Shown here in pieces: positions 12,703 through 24,400 of a stretch of DNA of 64,000 nucleotides. Source of the stretch: Myxocyprinus asiaticus (taxonomy: Eukaryota; Chordata; Actinopteri; Cypriniformes; Catostomidae); the NCBI RefSeq assembly GCF_019703515.2, contig NC_059379.1, forward strand, positions 21,447,380 through 21,511,379, written 5' to 3'. The position numbers and the translations under genes are program-made. The stretch's first letter is position 1; each line of letters begins with the position of its first letter. Below the pieces are notes generated by a model. It was not told the DNA's origin, made no database searches, and worked only from the letters and a program-made list of their open reading frames with translations.

Positions 12703-14420
12703 TTATAAATCAGGGGTTTTCAAACTGTTTGATACCGAGGACCCCCAAAAAGGCAGCTTTATTTTATTTATTTATTTTTTTTGTACGAAGACCCAATTTT
12801 ACTGTTGGAAAAGATAATATGTTAGTGAGTGGAAATAACTGGATTTTATCATTTCATTGCACCAAAGCCAAACAAAATTACTAAACTATTATCTGAAAAA
12901 TATTATCTCCAAAAATATTTTGTAATAAGTTTAGAGTGTATAATTTTTCTTATCTTATTTTCACTATTAATGTTTTTATATAAATCTGAAGAGAAACAAT
13001 TTCAATAAAATTCAAATGTACTTGTATAATGCTTTCACATTAAATATTGTTCTAAAGCTTTACTGAGAATATGGCCTTACAACCCCTAGTTTTTTATGGT
13101 TAAAAAATGTCTGTCAATAAAATAAAATAATTATAATTAATCCCATGATTTCAAGATTTGGTCATTTAAAACTTATTTATTTATTTACATTTTTAAACCT
13201 ATATATTTTTAAAACCCCTATTATAATTGAAATTGACACAAATATTCTTATGTTTTACTGACAAAAATAAAACAGTTCCTTCTAATATGCAAGATATGCA
13301 TCACACAGAGAGTGAATATGATAACATTTAAAGGAAACAAAGATTTTTCAACATGAAAAGCAGTGCAACAGCACCAGTCACGAGGTAGATAACTAAAGCT
13401 CATAAACGTAAACACACTTTACAAAATCTACAGTACATAATCGAAAATAAAATACAAGTACAAAATAATACACAAAATATTTTCAGATTAAAAATTAAAA
13501 GAATATAATGGTAACACATTACAACAAGGTTGAAAATGTTGACATTATGTAATACAATAGTTAACACTATCAGTCAACAATGCTTTTGCAGCCTTTATCT
13601 TGATTAATGTTGATTTCAACACATACTGTACAGTAGACCTATTAATACATTTGTAACATTATGTACCTACAACAATAACAATAGAATATTTATAAATTAA
13701 CATTAAGATGAATATTGTAAAAACATATTGTTCATTGGTTGTTCAAAACACATAATGCATTAATGTTAATGCTGCACTATGGTATCTACTGTGCAGATGA
13801 ATCTGATGGTTTGAGGTATACCCATGGTTGCCTGTGATCACCATATCAGAGCGGATCTAACTAGCTACACCAAGAGTCACTGATGGTGAGAAAGTCCTAA
13901 AAGATGTATAATCCAATATTATGTCATCTAATCAAGTGAGTTTTTTATACTGTCTCAATAATGGTATTTAGCTTGTGTCGAACGAAAAATGTGAAATCAT
14001 CTAGAGTGTAGCTTTAACATATACTGTAGAACTTTATTGTAAAGTGTTACTGATAAAATTACTGTCCAGATGTAATATATAATAATTTCATGAAACATAT
14101 TACCTCACTCAATCAGTGTGATCAGTGTGCCATGCCTGTCTCTTAATTGGCATGCCATCACGCACATGTTCCCTGTGTCTATCTTCGCTTTGGGGTCTCT
14201 CTGGCAAGGCCACAGTGCTCTGAGAGCCAGCTAACCTTAGGAACTCCAGGCTCTATGTCTTGTGATGCCCCCATTTACAGGGGGGTGTACTGTTCAAACC
14301 TTGATCCAATGTAGACAGTATTACTTTATTGCAGTGAGCACTGGACCCTAAAAGTGAGGACTCTGAATGGGTAACATGGCAGCATGGAAGGGTATTATTG
14401 ACCTTGGAGAGAAAATGCAA
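12703..14420. other. No gene; possible hAT end at start
   Basis: CAGGGGTTTTCAAACTG at about 12712 resembles a hAT-type terminal repeat, but no matching right end was found. The rest is very AT-rich with no recognisable gene. It lies downstream of the last pkd1-like exon on the minus strand. Confidence 0.4.
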
Positions 14421-14424
14421 TTGG

Positions 14425-14828
14425 TTCACATTCCAAAAGATAGGTAGATGGATATCGATGGACTCGTGGTTGCTTTGGGTTTGGAGAAGGATGGACACCT
14501 GCATAGGCCCAGGCAAATTTCTTCTCTGGGATATTCTGCTCTGGATCTCTTGAAGCTGGAGCTAAAAGCTGTACACCTCTTCAGTCAGTCTTCAGACCAT
14601 CAAAACCAACCAGAAGGCTATCAACACAGGGCACCAGGTGGTCCACATAATGGTTAAAGTCAAAACTGTCTGAAATGATGGAGGAATCGGAGGCCAAAGA
14701 GGAAGCAGATGAAGTTTGCCGTGGTGCCATGGGACTGAGTGGTATGGAGAGGTTGGAGGCTTGAGAGCCCTGGGAGGATCTGGAAGGTGGAGGAATTCCA
14801 TTCCTTCAAACTTGACTCGGTGCCTAAA
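14425..14828 (-). pseudogene. pkd1: pkd1 last-exon remnant (C-terminal tail)
   Basis: After an acceptor CTTCTCTATAG the exon opens at 14828 with FRHRVKFEGMEFL, which continues the KTKE ending of the exon at 15881 and closely resembles the polycystin-1 start of the cytosolic tail. A Ser-rich stretch follows in another frame (SSQGSQASNLSIPLSPMA), then TEEVYSF, a stop, and LQLQEIQSRISQRR, which resembles the coiled-coil that in polycystin-1 binds polycystin-2. At least two frame changes and one stop (TAG after YSF) break it. Confidence 0.75.
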
Positions 14829-15719
14829 CTATAGAGAAGATAAAAAAAAATAAAAAAAATTGTTGTTGACAACACTCCAACCAATAAGAAAAATCTGTGT
14901 GTTTTGTTAGCATGGATGTATCATGGATGTATGTATGTATCTACTACATACAGCCCCCTTGAGACCATTACAACTTTAAAAAAAAAAAAAAAAAAAAAAA
15001 AAAGGCAGAGGCAATAGAGGCTACTTGCACTCCAAATTAAATACTAACAAACAGAGTAGTGGCATCACTGCAGCATGTTTATTGTGTTTATTTAGAGTCC
15101 CACAGACACCCTACACCAACCACTACCCCTAAACTTATCCTTCCACAACAAAAATTAACCATGATTTTACCACAGTAACCATTGTATCACCATGATATTT
15201 TGTAGTAACATAATAGTAACCACAAATTAAATGTTAACATCATACGACTGTAGTAACACCATGGTTAATTGCATTAAAACTATAGGTTTTGCCAAAAAAC
15301 ATGGTTACTGCAATAGTAAAAACATGGTTAATATTACCCAGATCAAACTTTTCTCTAAACTCCCAGACCTTCACAGTGACCAAATCACTGCTAGGAAATA
15401 AACATTTATATTAATTTGTTTTTTATTATTAGAAGTAGTATTTAAGGAAGGCAGGTGCTATTTGCATCTAGTGCAAATATATATATATTTTTTTCAACAG
15501 GAAATACATCAACACAGGAAACAAAACTACTCTCAACATGACAATGCATGGGGCCTTTAACAGATTAATAACCATATTCAGTATATAATGGCACATTCTA
15601 TCACCATCTATAAACAAAATGATCGCCTTTTCTGCTCATACTTTCGCTGTAGATTTGTACTATTCTGTTTTACTGTTGAAATTTGGTATTGTGATACTAC
15701 TAATATTGTTGGCTCCTTG

Positions 15720-15800
15720 ATAAATCATTTGTTTTTGTTTAGTTTTTTGTTTTTTTCATTTGTAAATCACTTTGGATTAAGCGTCTGCTAAACGTCAATA
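15720..15800 (+). repeat. Probable 3' tail of an L2/SINE-type retroposon
   Basis: The text AAATCACTTTGGATTAAGCG followed by TCTGCTAAACG resembles the common fish retroposon tail built on CTTTGGATAAAAGCGTCTGC. Upstream coding or tRNA-like parts were not recognised, so it is probably a 5'-truncated copy. Confidence 0.5.
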
Positions 15801-15880
15801 TAAATGTCAATGGACCTATATAAATGTTCCTGTAAATGCAAATCATAATGGACAAGAATAGTCAGACACTGATTTTGTAC

Positions 15881-16110
15881 CTCTTTGGTCTTGCTAAGCC
15901 CTATCCATAACTTGATCCGTTTAATGAGAAACTGTACCATCTCATAGTCCTGTGGCTTCATGGATGGCCAGTAAATTTCTGCCTGTACCATTCAGGAGGT
16001 TTGAATCAATACAACAGCACATAGGCGCACAAGTACCCAATGTCCACAGCAGCCAAGCAGTAGAGAGTTCCCACCACTGGATGATGCGCACAAAGTCGAT
16101 GCAGTCCCAT
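15881..16110 (-). pseudogene. pkd1: pkd1 exon: last membrane segment and start of tail
   Basis: One frame gives YGTASTLCASSSGG and a hydrophobic run CLAAVDIGYLCAYVLLY, resembling the last membrane segment. A stop and frame change follow, then IYWPSMKPQDYEMVQF and KRIKLWIGLSKTKE, very close to the polycystin-1 PQDYEMVELF...LWMGLSKVKE region. A GT donor follows KTKE at 15880-15879. The frame change between the two halves supports pseudogene status. Confidence 0.8.
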
Positions 16111-16620
16111 ATGCCCCCTCAATAAACATAGCAGTGTCTCACCCACACCTATCATATTGCTTCAGAAGACATTAATTTAACCACTGGAGTCTTATGGATT
16201 ACTGTTATGCTGGCTTTATATTATTACCAGTACCGTAAATGTAGTGTGTAATATAGTGCCTGTACACATATCTGCAGAAGAAAAAAAAGAAGATTTTTTT
16301 TTAATAAAAATTAAGAGCACCTTATGTAAAGAATAAGGTGAGATCTGTTCTGTTTTGATAAAAACTAGGGCTGAAAAGCGATTACAATTTTTAACTACAT
16401 GATCCGCTGATTAATTAATCAGATCATATTGCATACTGTATGTTTAAATCTGCTGAGAAAAGCCCTAAAATGAAGATAATTCAAAGAGTTTACCTTACTG
16501 TGGCAGATGAGAAAATCATTGAATAGACATTACAAAAATGACTTTTTTTTTTGTTTAATTTCTAATTCATTTGATTTTGGTTAGTTTGGTTTGGCCAGGT
16601 GTGCTGCCTTTAGTAGCTAA
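16110..16620. other. MITE fragment, otherwise nothing
   Basis: About 16138-16210 matches the interior of the TTAA MITE family (ACCACTGGAGTCTTATGGAT), copied more fully at 22105-22719. The rest is AT-rich without recognisable features. Confidence 0.5.
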
Positions 16621-16627
16621 TTGAATG

Positions 16628-16628
<1 letters not shown>

Positions 16629-16663
<35 letters not shown>

Positions 16664-16773
16664 TTTTGCATATAATTACAATAATTTACTAAACTAATGT
16701 TAAATTGACAGCCCTAATAAAATATTTTGGTCACACTGTATATTATGCTTCATTTTTGTTTTCTTATTTTTTT

Positions 16774-16809
<36 letters not shown>
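16629..16809. repeat. (TG)n and (TA)n microsatellites
   Basis: A (TG)n tract lies at 16629-16661 and a (TA)n tract at about 16783-16809, the latter abutting the 3' end of the minus-strand SINE. Confidence 0.9.
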
Positions 16810-16812
<3 letters not shown>

Positions 16813-17212
16813 CTTTTCTCCCAATTTGGAATGCCCAACTCCCACTACTTAGTAGTTCCTCGTGGTGACGCGGTTAATCACCTCAATCCGGGTGGTGGAG
16901 GACAAGTCTCAGTTGCCTCCGCTTCTGAATCCATGCATCTTATCACGTGGCTCATTGTGCATGACACCGCGGAGTCTCCCAGCATGTGGAGCCTCATGCT
17001 ACTCTCTGCACAACTTACCATGCGACCCATTGAGAGCGAGAACCACTAATCGCGACCACGATGAGGTTACCCCATGTGACTCTACCCTCCCTAGCAACTG
17101 GGCCAATTTGGTTGCATAGGAGACCCGGATTCACTGAGCAAACCCTGGATTCGAACTCGCGACTCCAGGGGTGGTAGTCAGCGTCAATACTCGCTGAGCT
17201 ACCCAGGCCCCC
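16810..17212 (-). repeat. tRNA-derived SINE, minus strand
   Basis: A reversed copy of the SINE at 9314. The tail CCCCTTTTCTCCCAATTTGG starts at 16810, and the tRNA-like head ends at 17212, with the box B-like GGATTCGAACTCGCG seen in reverse near 17148. It sits in the pkd1 intronic interval between 15.9 and 18.1 kb. Confidence 0.92.
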
Positions 17213-17315
17213 ATTATATTATGTTTATTTAAATACTATGTACTAACATTAAAATACATACAATACAACGACCTTCATGTTTTTCTGCAAAATTCTCATA
17301 AGATTCACATTTGCT

Positions 17316-17425
17316 GCAACTGAAGTTAAGGTACGGGTAGGTTTAGGAGTAGGGTTAGGGTTAGGGGTTAAAGTTAGGTTTTAGGGTAAGGGTTGTATTT
17401 GGGTTAGGTTAAGGGTAGGGGGCAG
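17316..17425. repeat. Degenerate TTAGGG-rich stretch
   Basis: Imperfect GGGTTAGG/TTAGGG-like words repeat over about 100 bp. They are too irregular for a functional telomere and look like a guanine-rich simple repeat or an internal telomere-like relic. Confidence 0.5.
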
Positions 17426-17428
17426 GGG

Positions 17429-17626
17429 CGGACTGGGAAGAAATTCGGCCTGGGATTTTACATAGAAACTGGCCCAAAGGTGGGGGGGGTTGCTGTCCTT
17501 TTATATCGCTGCCCCCTTCCACATATCGTGGCGCCGTTTTGTGGCGTGTTCTGCATAACATGCGGCCCCATTTCGCGGCCGGCCCACCGGGAAAAGTCCC
17601 GGTTCTCCCAATAGCCAGTCCACTTA
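17429..17626. mobile_element. hAT-type MITE fragment
   Basis: It starts CAGGGGCGGACTGGG and ends in a partial complement (AGCCAGTCCA) near 17626. The GC-rich interior differs from the AT-rich flanks. The right terminus appears incomplete. Confidence 0.5.
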
Positions 17627-17759
17627 CTGGTTGGTAACTACAAATGTAATTAAATGTAATTAATTACAATGCAACAACATACATAATAAGTACATTGCAT
17701 CAAATTCTTAAGTGCATGGTAGTTAAAGACAACTAATATAAAGTGGGTCCAATTTTTCT

Positions 17760-18166
17760 ACCTCTCTGTATTTTTTAATTTTTTTATTTTAGCTTAGTGT
17801 AAAGCTGACAATTTACACAAGGTATATTTCTATTTCTTCTGCACCAAACTTACTTCAAACTTACTTCTCTGTCTGCTCGTATGAATGTAACACATCATAA
17901 GAAAGTGTTTCACCGCTGTTCAAATGCACTTTTGATCGCATCATTTATATGTATAAATGTTTTCCATCTGAAAGGACTAAATATTAAATGAAAAAAATGA
18001 CAATAAAATGCAAAGTAATCTCTTCAGTAATCAAAATACTTTTTGAATGTAACTGTATTCCAGTTACCAATGATTTAAATTGTGACTGTAGTGGAATACA
18101 GTTACTTATATTTTGTATTTTAAATACGTATTCCCGTTACATGTATTCCATTACTCCCCAACCCTG
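17760..18166. repeat. Interspersed repeat, copy 1 (GGTTGGGGAGTAA family)
   Basis: The same 350-400 bp text occurs in the opposite orientation at 41829-42180, including CTTTCTTATGATGTGTTACA and the terminal word CCCCAACCCTGT. No protein is encoded. The superfamily was not established. This copy abuts the pkd1-like exon at 18170. Confidence 0.7.
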
Positions 18167-18169
18167 TTT

Positions 18170-18310
18170 ATAGAGTCAGGTGGAAGACTAGGGAGAAATG
18201 TGCTGGCCTCACAGAGCACTGAGAAGGTTGAGGGGGATTTGTGTAAGCTAGGTTCATATGCAGATGTATCCAGACTCAGATCAGACCACTCACTACACAA
18301 ACTGTCCTGA
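18170..18310 (-). pseudogene. pkd1: pkd1 cytoplasmic-loop exon
   Basis: After an acceptor TTTTTCTCTTCCAG the exon opens at 18310 and reads SQDSLCSEWSDLSLDTSAYE and then SPSTFSVLCEASTF. This acidic/Ser-rich text suits the variable cytoplasmic loop of polycystin-1 between PLAT and the later membrane segments. The 3' end runs into the repeat at 18166, so the donor is not clear. Confidence 0.6.
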
Positions 18311-18399
18311 CTGGAAGAGAAAAACACATAGAGATATGTGATCATGTATCCAGGTGAACTGTGAGTGGTTCAGTGTGAAGTGTCCAGTGCAGCACTCAC

Positions 18400-18513
18400 A
18401 TGTCAGATAGTGTGCTCTCATTGGGTTTAAATGGTCACTGTCAGATGCAGCTGGCAAAGAGGACAGAGTGTTTGTAGGATTCAGGTCTGCAGATATAGTC
18501 CTAAGATCTTCCT
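18400..18513 (-). pseudogene. pkd1: pkd1 cytoplasmic-loop exon
   Basis: The acceptor CTGTTTTTAG precedes 18513 and a strong donor GTGAGT follows 18400. The open frame between reads EDLRTISADLNPTNTLSSL and SDSDHLNPMRAHYLT. It resembles the DEDLI-containing loop of polycystin-1. Order and spacing fit the neighbouring exons. Confidence 0.6.
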
Positions 18514-18829
18514 CTAAAAACAGAACAAATGGTTCTATATTTTAAGGAAAGTGGGTGGTTTTTGTGATTTGTTTTATGGTATATTTATCATTGTGTGACA
18601 GTAAAAAGCTGAAGTGTGTAATTTCTGCACTAATAGTGTCACCAAACGACACTGCAAAAATGTTTTCAAAGAGGTTTTGCAAACACTCCCCCATCTGCCA
18701 TTGTCTTTGAATATTAAGCTTGGGTAGGAGAAAGTATTTTAACATCGAAACATATACACACTTATCCTTCCTTATTACTTCAACCAAATAAAAAGTGTGG
18801 TTGTTTTTATAAAACTGGAGACTCGGTTG

Positions 18830-18972
18830 GTTTCAAGGTGTCACAGTCAGAGGTCGGAGAAGACAAATGTAGTTGTAGAAAGGCTTTTTTTCTCTTCAGG
18901 AAATGAGTGGTTCCTGTCAGCTCAGACAGACCAAAGATACTGTCACATGATGACCAGTGATCCACATTATGT
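18830..18972 (-). pseudogene. pkd1: pkd1 cytoplasmic-loop exon
   Basis: The acceptor AATTTCAG precedes 18972. The frame reads HNVDHWSSCDSIFGLSELTG and LKRKKAFLQLHLSSPTSD, acidic then basic, in keeping with the polycystin-1 loop. No convincing donor was found at the far end. Confidence 0.55.
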
Positions 18973-19243
18973 CTGAAATTCATGTTTAAAATAACAGTCT
19001 GTCATTATGTAAACTATTTAAATACTGTAATTGTATGTAGAGTAAAAATTGTGGTACTGTTCTGTAGAGTTCCAAAATTCTGAATCAAGTTTATTGCTTT
19101 GTAAATAGCTCTTGGAGGAAAACAACAACAACAAACAAATAAGATGTCTTGACTCTAATTTAAAGTTTCTGTAAATCTGTTGCATTGCCAATTAAAGAAA
19201 TTGAACTGGTCTAATTTAGAATGGAGAAAGATTTTTCTCTCAC

Positions 19244-19372
19244 AGTGAAAGGAGACTGTCCATCATATATGGAAGAGTCAGAGCCAGTGGGTAGGGACAG
19301 AAAAGAAGAGTAGGAGAGATTTGGATGACTGAGGAAAACATCCATCTCAATACTGAGACACATGAGAGTCAC
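19244..19372 (-). pseudogene. pkd1: pkd1 cytoplasmic-loop exon
   Basis: The acceptor GTGTTCCAG precedes 19372 and the donor GTGAGAG follows 19244, giving a 129-nt open exon. The frame includes LSIEMDVFLSHPNLSYSS and FLSLPTGSDSSIYDGQS. The position upstream of the other loop exons matches polycystin-1 order. Confidence 0.58.
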
Positions 19373-19542
19373 CTGGAACACAATCCATCACCTGTACTAC
19401 AAGTGATGCATTTTCATGAATGTAGATCTGAAGTTAAAATTCATTACATAGTCCCAAGTATGTAGATGCCCAAAGAAATACCACACCCATATGTGCTTGA
19501 GCATTTAATTTTATAACCATGGTCATTAAAAAAAATGGTCAG

Positions 19543-19735
19543 GGTTCAGTACAAGTTAAGCTCAATAGACAACATTTGTGGCATAATGTTTACCACATAA
19601 AAATAATTTCGACTTGTTCCTCCTTTTCTTTAAAAAAAGCAAAAATTGAGGTGGCAGTGAAGCACTTACAATGAAAGTGAATGTGGCCAATTTTTGGAGG
19701 GTTTAACCTGTTAATGACGGGTGGGTCAAAAATGA
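19543..19735. repeat. Partial MITE (AATATTCCGGG family)
   Basis: It shares GTACAAGTTAAGCTCAATAG and the following text with the full palindromic copy at 35212-35859; only the left half is present. Confidence 0.65.
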
Positions 19736-19739
19736 CCCA

Positions 19740-21550
19740 CTAGCATATTTATTTAATGCATGTTTAAACTGTGAAATTGTAAACTAATATTGACATCCAA
19801 TATATCATTTGAAAGATCTGGGTCTCAAGATTTGACATGTTGAAGAGATTTTGATGGTCGCAAAATTACAACAATAAGATTTTATTAAACGTGTTAAGAG
19901 TGAAAATCAAAACACGGAAAATGAAACTGGAAGTTCTGACCTTTATTGTCTTCCAGCCAAACATAGATGAGTACAATCCTCCAAACTTCGGTATGCTTTT
20001 CATTGCAAGAGTCCAATAAATAAAATCCATTAGAGATTTTAATTCAAAAATGTAAAAATATGAAGAAATATTGATCAATCTCTCTTTGATCAGTCTGTTA
20101 TCATTCATGTCCATTCATTGTGAAATCTTGTAATCTGTGTAGTGTTTCAGTAGCAAAACACCCAAAAATGATATTTGGGAGGGTCTTACGAAAGAAAATG
20201 AGCCCTCCCTCAAAATATTCTGTGCAGTTGTGGTTGGGTAGTCACTCAAAATAGCCAAACAGGACAGTCGGCATGAGTGACGTAAAGATTTGTCATCCAT
20301 GTTTGTCTCTGTATAAAGTCGGCCAATGAAAAGCTAGATCATTTTTGACTGATTGGTCATGTAGCTAATGAAAAGATGAAAACAACGATATCAGTGTTGC
20401 ATATATCCCTGATGCCGATTTGCGAAGGTTCGGAGTAGAAAACCGTGAACTATGTTTGTTTGTGTTTGCGCTTTTATGCACGGTGTGCAGTTATAGCGTG
20501 TTACTGCCATACTGTCGACAAAAAACTCGGCTTTTGGACCTGCGATCTGATCCACCCTCCTTGGCTTCAGTCACCATCATTGAGGGTATGGAGATCACAA
20601 GCTCCTGACTGCATTTTTTCATCAAACACCCTGTTCAACTGCACATCCAGGGGGCTCGGACATGTCATTCAAGCCAAAATGAGCGGCGTCCAAATCAAAC
20701 TTAAAACACACCAGCACTGAGATGAAGGCGTTGAAAATTAAATCATCAGACACATTCCTTGACCTTGTGAAGAAGACTCCCTCTCCACTACATTTTTTCT
20801 TAATGTTTCAAAAACGTTTCAAGTCATCGCTTCATGACGAATTCATGTCGGTGCGAAACTGCTTATTATTATGGCGTATGCAGGTCTGAGCAGTTCCGTT
20901 TCAATTTCAATTTACTGTGGTAAGAAAGACAGAGAATATTACTTATTATCCAAGTTTGCAGTTTTGCAAACACACTCTCACGGCGAAATCGTCAGGATTC
21001 GTCCGACTTTTCTAAATTTGGCTAAATCGTATGATATCGTTGTATCGCTTGAAATCCTACAACTTTCACTACAGTCAATGACGTCACTGGAAATCATTTC
21101 CATCTAATACGCGACAATTACTTGCTTCTGTCACACACAACAGCTTCAATCATGTTTACACACTCTCTTGATTGGTTAAGTTTAGATAAGGGATTTGGGT
21201 AAGGGCATAATATTAATAAGTATGTCCTTAACGCCTCGTACGCGGAACTCGTGCTTACTTCTGCATTAGACATCCAGGAATTTGCACGTGATGAAGTTTT
21301 ATGAGTTTATGCGAACAACATCGTGCGAGACCATACGTAAAAGCCAACTCATAAATTATGTATGACTTTTCATGAGATCGGTTGGTTTTGCAGATTTAAT
21401 AAACCAAATCAGGAATATATGCTTGCTCTAGCTATCATTTAAATAATGATGCATAAGAGTACTGTCTGTGTAATTAATAATAAACAATTTATTCTTCTGA
21501 AGTTTTTGTATGGAGTGTGAACGTTGTACAGTATGGTTGTACCTGTAATT
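19740..21550. other. No gene recognised
   Basis: Several open frames of 60-90 codons exist but lack domain or splice support. pkd1 exons expected between 33 and 19 kb (GPS, PLAT, first membrane segments) were looked for here and not seen. Confidence 0.45.
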
Positions 21551-21552
21551 TA

Positions 21553-21765
21553 TACAGAGGTGGGTAGAGTAGCCAAAAACTGTACTCAAGTAAAAGTACA
21601 ATTACTTTAAAAAAAAATAATTACTCAAGTAGAAGTAAAAGTACTAACATAAATAATTACTTGAGTAAGAGTAAGAAATTATCCAATTAAAAGAGTACTC
21701 AAGTAGTGAGTAACTCGTTACTTTCACAAATTACATAATAGACACATTGAACATATATTACAGAA
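21553..21765. mobile_element. hAT-type MITE end
   Basis: CAGAGGTGGGTAGAGTAGCC begins an AAGTA/TACTCAAGTA-rich element of a type common in fish genomes. The right terminus is not clear, being followed by an (ATT)n tract. Confidence 0.5.
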
Positions 21766-21808
21766 TTGTTATTATTATTATTATTACTATTATTATTATT
21801 ATTATTAA
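21766..21808. repeat. (ATT)n microsatellite
   Basis: Nearly perfect ATT/TTA trinucleotide run. Confidence 0.9.
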
Positions 21809-21824
21809 TGGAAATTCTGTCATC

Positions 21825-22104
21825 ATCACCATCATGTTGTTCCAAACCTGTATGAATTTCTTTCTTCCATGCAACACAATAAGTAGATATTAGACAGAAT
21901 ATTTGCCTGAGTCACTATTTACTTTCAGTGAATGTTTTTTTTTTCTCCATATTTTGAAAGTGAATGGTGACCGAGACTGTCGGTCCCTAACATTCTGTCT
22001 AACATATTTTGTGTTCCATGTAATAAAAAGCGTCTCACTGGTTTGGAACAACATGAGGGTATGGAAATTATGACAGAATATTAAATTATGGCTGAGCTAT
22101 CACT
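21825..22104. repeat. Palindromic MITE (GTTGTTCCAAACC family)
   Basis: The arms GTTGTTCCAAACCTGTATG and GGTTTGGAACAACATGAGGG are inverted copies, and ACATTCTGTCTAACA-type text lies in the centre. Related copies are at 47762-48040 and, as a half copy, 43500-43623. The element can fold into a hairpin and encodes nothing. Confidence 0.7.
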
Positions 22105-22719
22105 TTAAAGAGATAGTTTACCCAAAATGAAAATTCTCTCCTCATTTACTCACCCTCATGCCATCCCAGATGTGTACGACTTTTCTTCTGCAGAACACAA
22201 GATTTTTAGAAGAATATTTTAGCTCTGTAGGCCAAAATTTTGATGCTCCAAAAAGCAAATAAAGGCAGCATAAAAGTAATCCATAAGACTCCAGTGGTTA
22301 AATCCATGTATTCAGAAGTGATATGATAGGTGTGGGTGAGAAACAGATCAATATTTGTCATTTTTTGCTAGACATCAGGGGATGATATGCAAAAAAGAAT
22401 GTGAATCGCCAAAAACACAAGAAGAAGAATGTTAAAGTGATTTGTTTCTCTGTTTCTCATCCACACCTATCACATCGCTTCTGAAGATACTGATTTAACC
22501 ACTGGAGTCTTATGGATTACTTTTATGCTGACTTATGTTTGATTGTTTAGCTTTAAAATGTTGCCACCCATTCACTTGCATTGTATGGACCTACAGAGCT
22601 GAGAAATTCTTCTAAAAATCTTCATTTGAGTTCAGCAGATGAAAGTCATACACATCTGGGGTGGCATGGGGGTGAGTAAATAATGAGAATTTAAATTTTT
22701 AGGTGAACTATCCCTTTAA
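22105..22719. mobile_element. TTAA-flanked MITE
   Basis: Left end TTAAAGAGATAGTTTACCC (22105) and right end GGTGAACTATCCCTTTAA (to 22719) are inverted copies ending in TTAA, a target typical of piggyBac/Kolobok-like elements. The interior has no coding capacity. A 428-bp relative lies at 28081-28508. Confidence 0.78.
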
Positions 22720-23037
22720 GGGCTCTTGTCAGATCTGGATGAATTTGTCAACAAGAGAGGTTTGGAAGCATTTCTAGTAATTATTACAGTGAAAATGTCC
22801 CACAAGGGCATTTTTATATAATGCTGAAATATAAAACAAAGCAAGATCATGTTTTATTAATGCCTACTTTAGCTATTTCAAAGCTTTTAAAGTCCTGTGT
22901 GGATTCTTATTTCAGTGTAGTTAGAGTTTTCAGTGTTGAAAGAATTTATATCATTAGTTCTGTACAGCAGTACCTCCGCTCTCTAAGCGCAGAGTACGCA
23001 GCCTGTGTAGGGCACCAACCCTGGTCATGGAACACTC

Positions 23038-23694
23038 GCTGTGTCTGAAACCGCCCCCTATCCACTATATAGTGCACTAATTCAGGTGTCTGCCATTTTG
23101 TAGGAGTGTCTGAATTCTGAGTGAGCCACTTGTTCCCTACTTTTGTTCACTCATTATTAGCTGCAAAACACTCTAATTTCGCGTATACATTTGATGTACA
23201 CTCGACAACGATTAATTGCCCATAATCCACCATGGGGAAGACGTACCAGCTGGGAGTTTACTGCTTCCTTCACTCCTGCAATGTTTTATTTCATGCTGAA
23301 TGCAGTAAATTACTTTTTGACAAATCATTACTTGATTAAAATAACATAACATATAGAGAGGCAAAACATACAGATATATTTTAAAATGAACTCTTTATTT
23401 GATACAGTTTATTTACTCTTTATATTAACACACAGTATATATTAAAAATGGCAATCAGAGTGAAGATTTATTGTATTAATATATTATTTAATAAGAATAA
23501 CAAGTAAGGCCCAAGTATTTTAAAATTTCATTTGTGACATAGTTTCTGTGACAGCCCCAGAGCTCCTACACTCGGTGTATACGTCAGCATCTGAATTCAC
23601 TCACTCATTTCATTCACTCACTGCTGAGATATAGTGCACTAACTGCCATTCACTATATACGAAATAGTGAATGATTTCGAACACAGCCACTCTC
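23038..23694. mobile_element. MITE with GCTGTGTCTGAAA ends
   Basis: GCTGTGTCTGAAACCG at about 23038 pairs with TTTCGAACACAGCC at about 23678-23691, and both halves carry ATAGTGCACTAA words. No protein is encoded. The superfamily is uncertain. Confidence 0.62.
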
Positions 23695-24036
23695 TTCACC
23701 ATACGATCGCCTCGCACCCACACATCTCAAACGCGCGCGCCCCGCGCACCTCACTGTGCACGCACAGAAATGCTGTCTGTTCACGCTCCAGTTGTCGGTC
23801 ACGCGAATGGCAGAGCAAAATGAATTTATTTACACTCAACTTGGATGTTTACATGGATTTATACAATTAATCCGCCTGAAGTAGCTGCGATAGTTTCCAG
23901 TACCCCTGCGAGGGCACGTGGTAAACGCGTAAATAATGCTCATGACATGCGGGATGTGGGACAAAGCGCACTGATATATTGCTGCACTGATTTAAAAATG
24001 TACACTTAAAAACTGATGTCATAAGAGACCAGTTAC

Positions 24037-24400
24037 TGTAACATTGGTGTCTAGGAGTGGAAGAGGAAGAAAGGAGATGCAGGACTAGAATCTTTCAATC
24101 TTTTAATTATAAATGCTGGAGTGGAACAAACAATAGAGCTAACTTCACAAAATAACAAAAGAAGGAAACACTTGATCAATATAGCTATACACTTCATAAA
24201 CTCAACACAACACTTCAAGGACTGACAAATGATGAACAAAACTAGAGGGTATATATACACAGGGAAACAAATGAGGGAATGGAAGGCAGGTGCAGATGAT
24301 GATGAACAGATGGAAGTGATCAGGGCAGTGAACTATGGGAGATGTAGTCCAGTGGAAAACCAAAATAAAGACATGAGTGAGACAGACTGTGACAGTTACA
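24037..24400. mobile_element. Candidate solo LTR
   Basis: A 364-bp block begins TGTAACATTGG and ends GACAGTTACA, so it starts TG, ends CA and has short inverted ends. A clear target duplication and internal retroviral-type genes are absent. A MITE is an alternative. Confidence 0.35.

Noticed and set aside
17316..17425. Telomere array
   Set aside because: The TTAGGG-like words are irregular and short, so it is at most a degenerate internal stretch.
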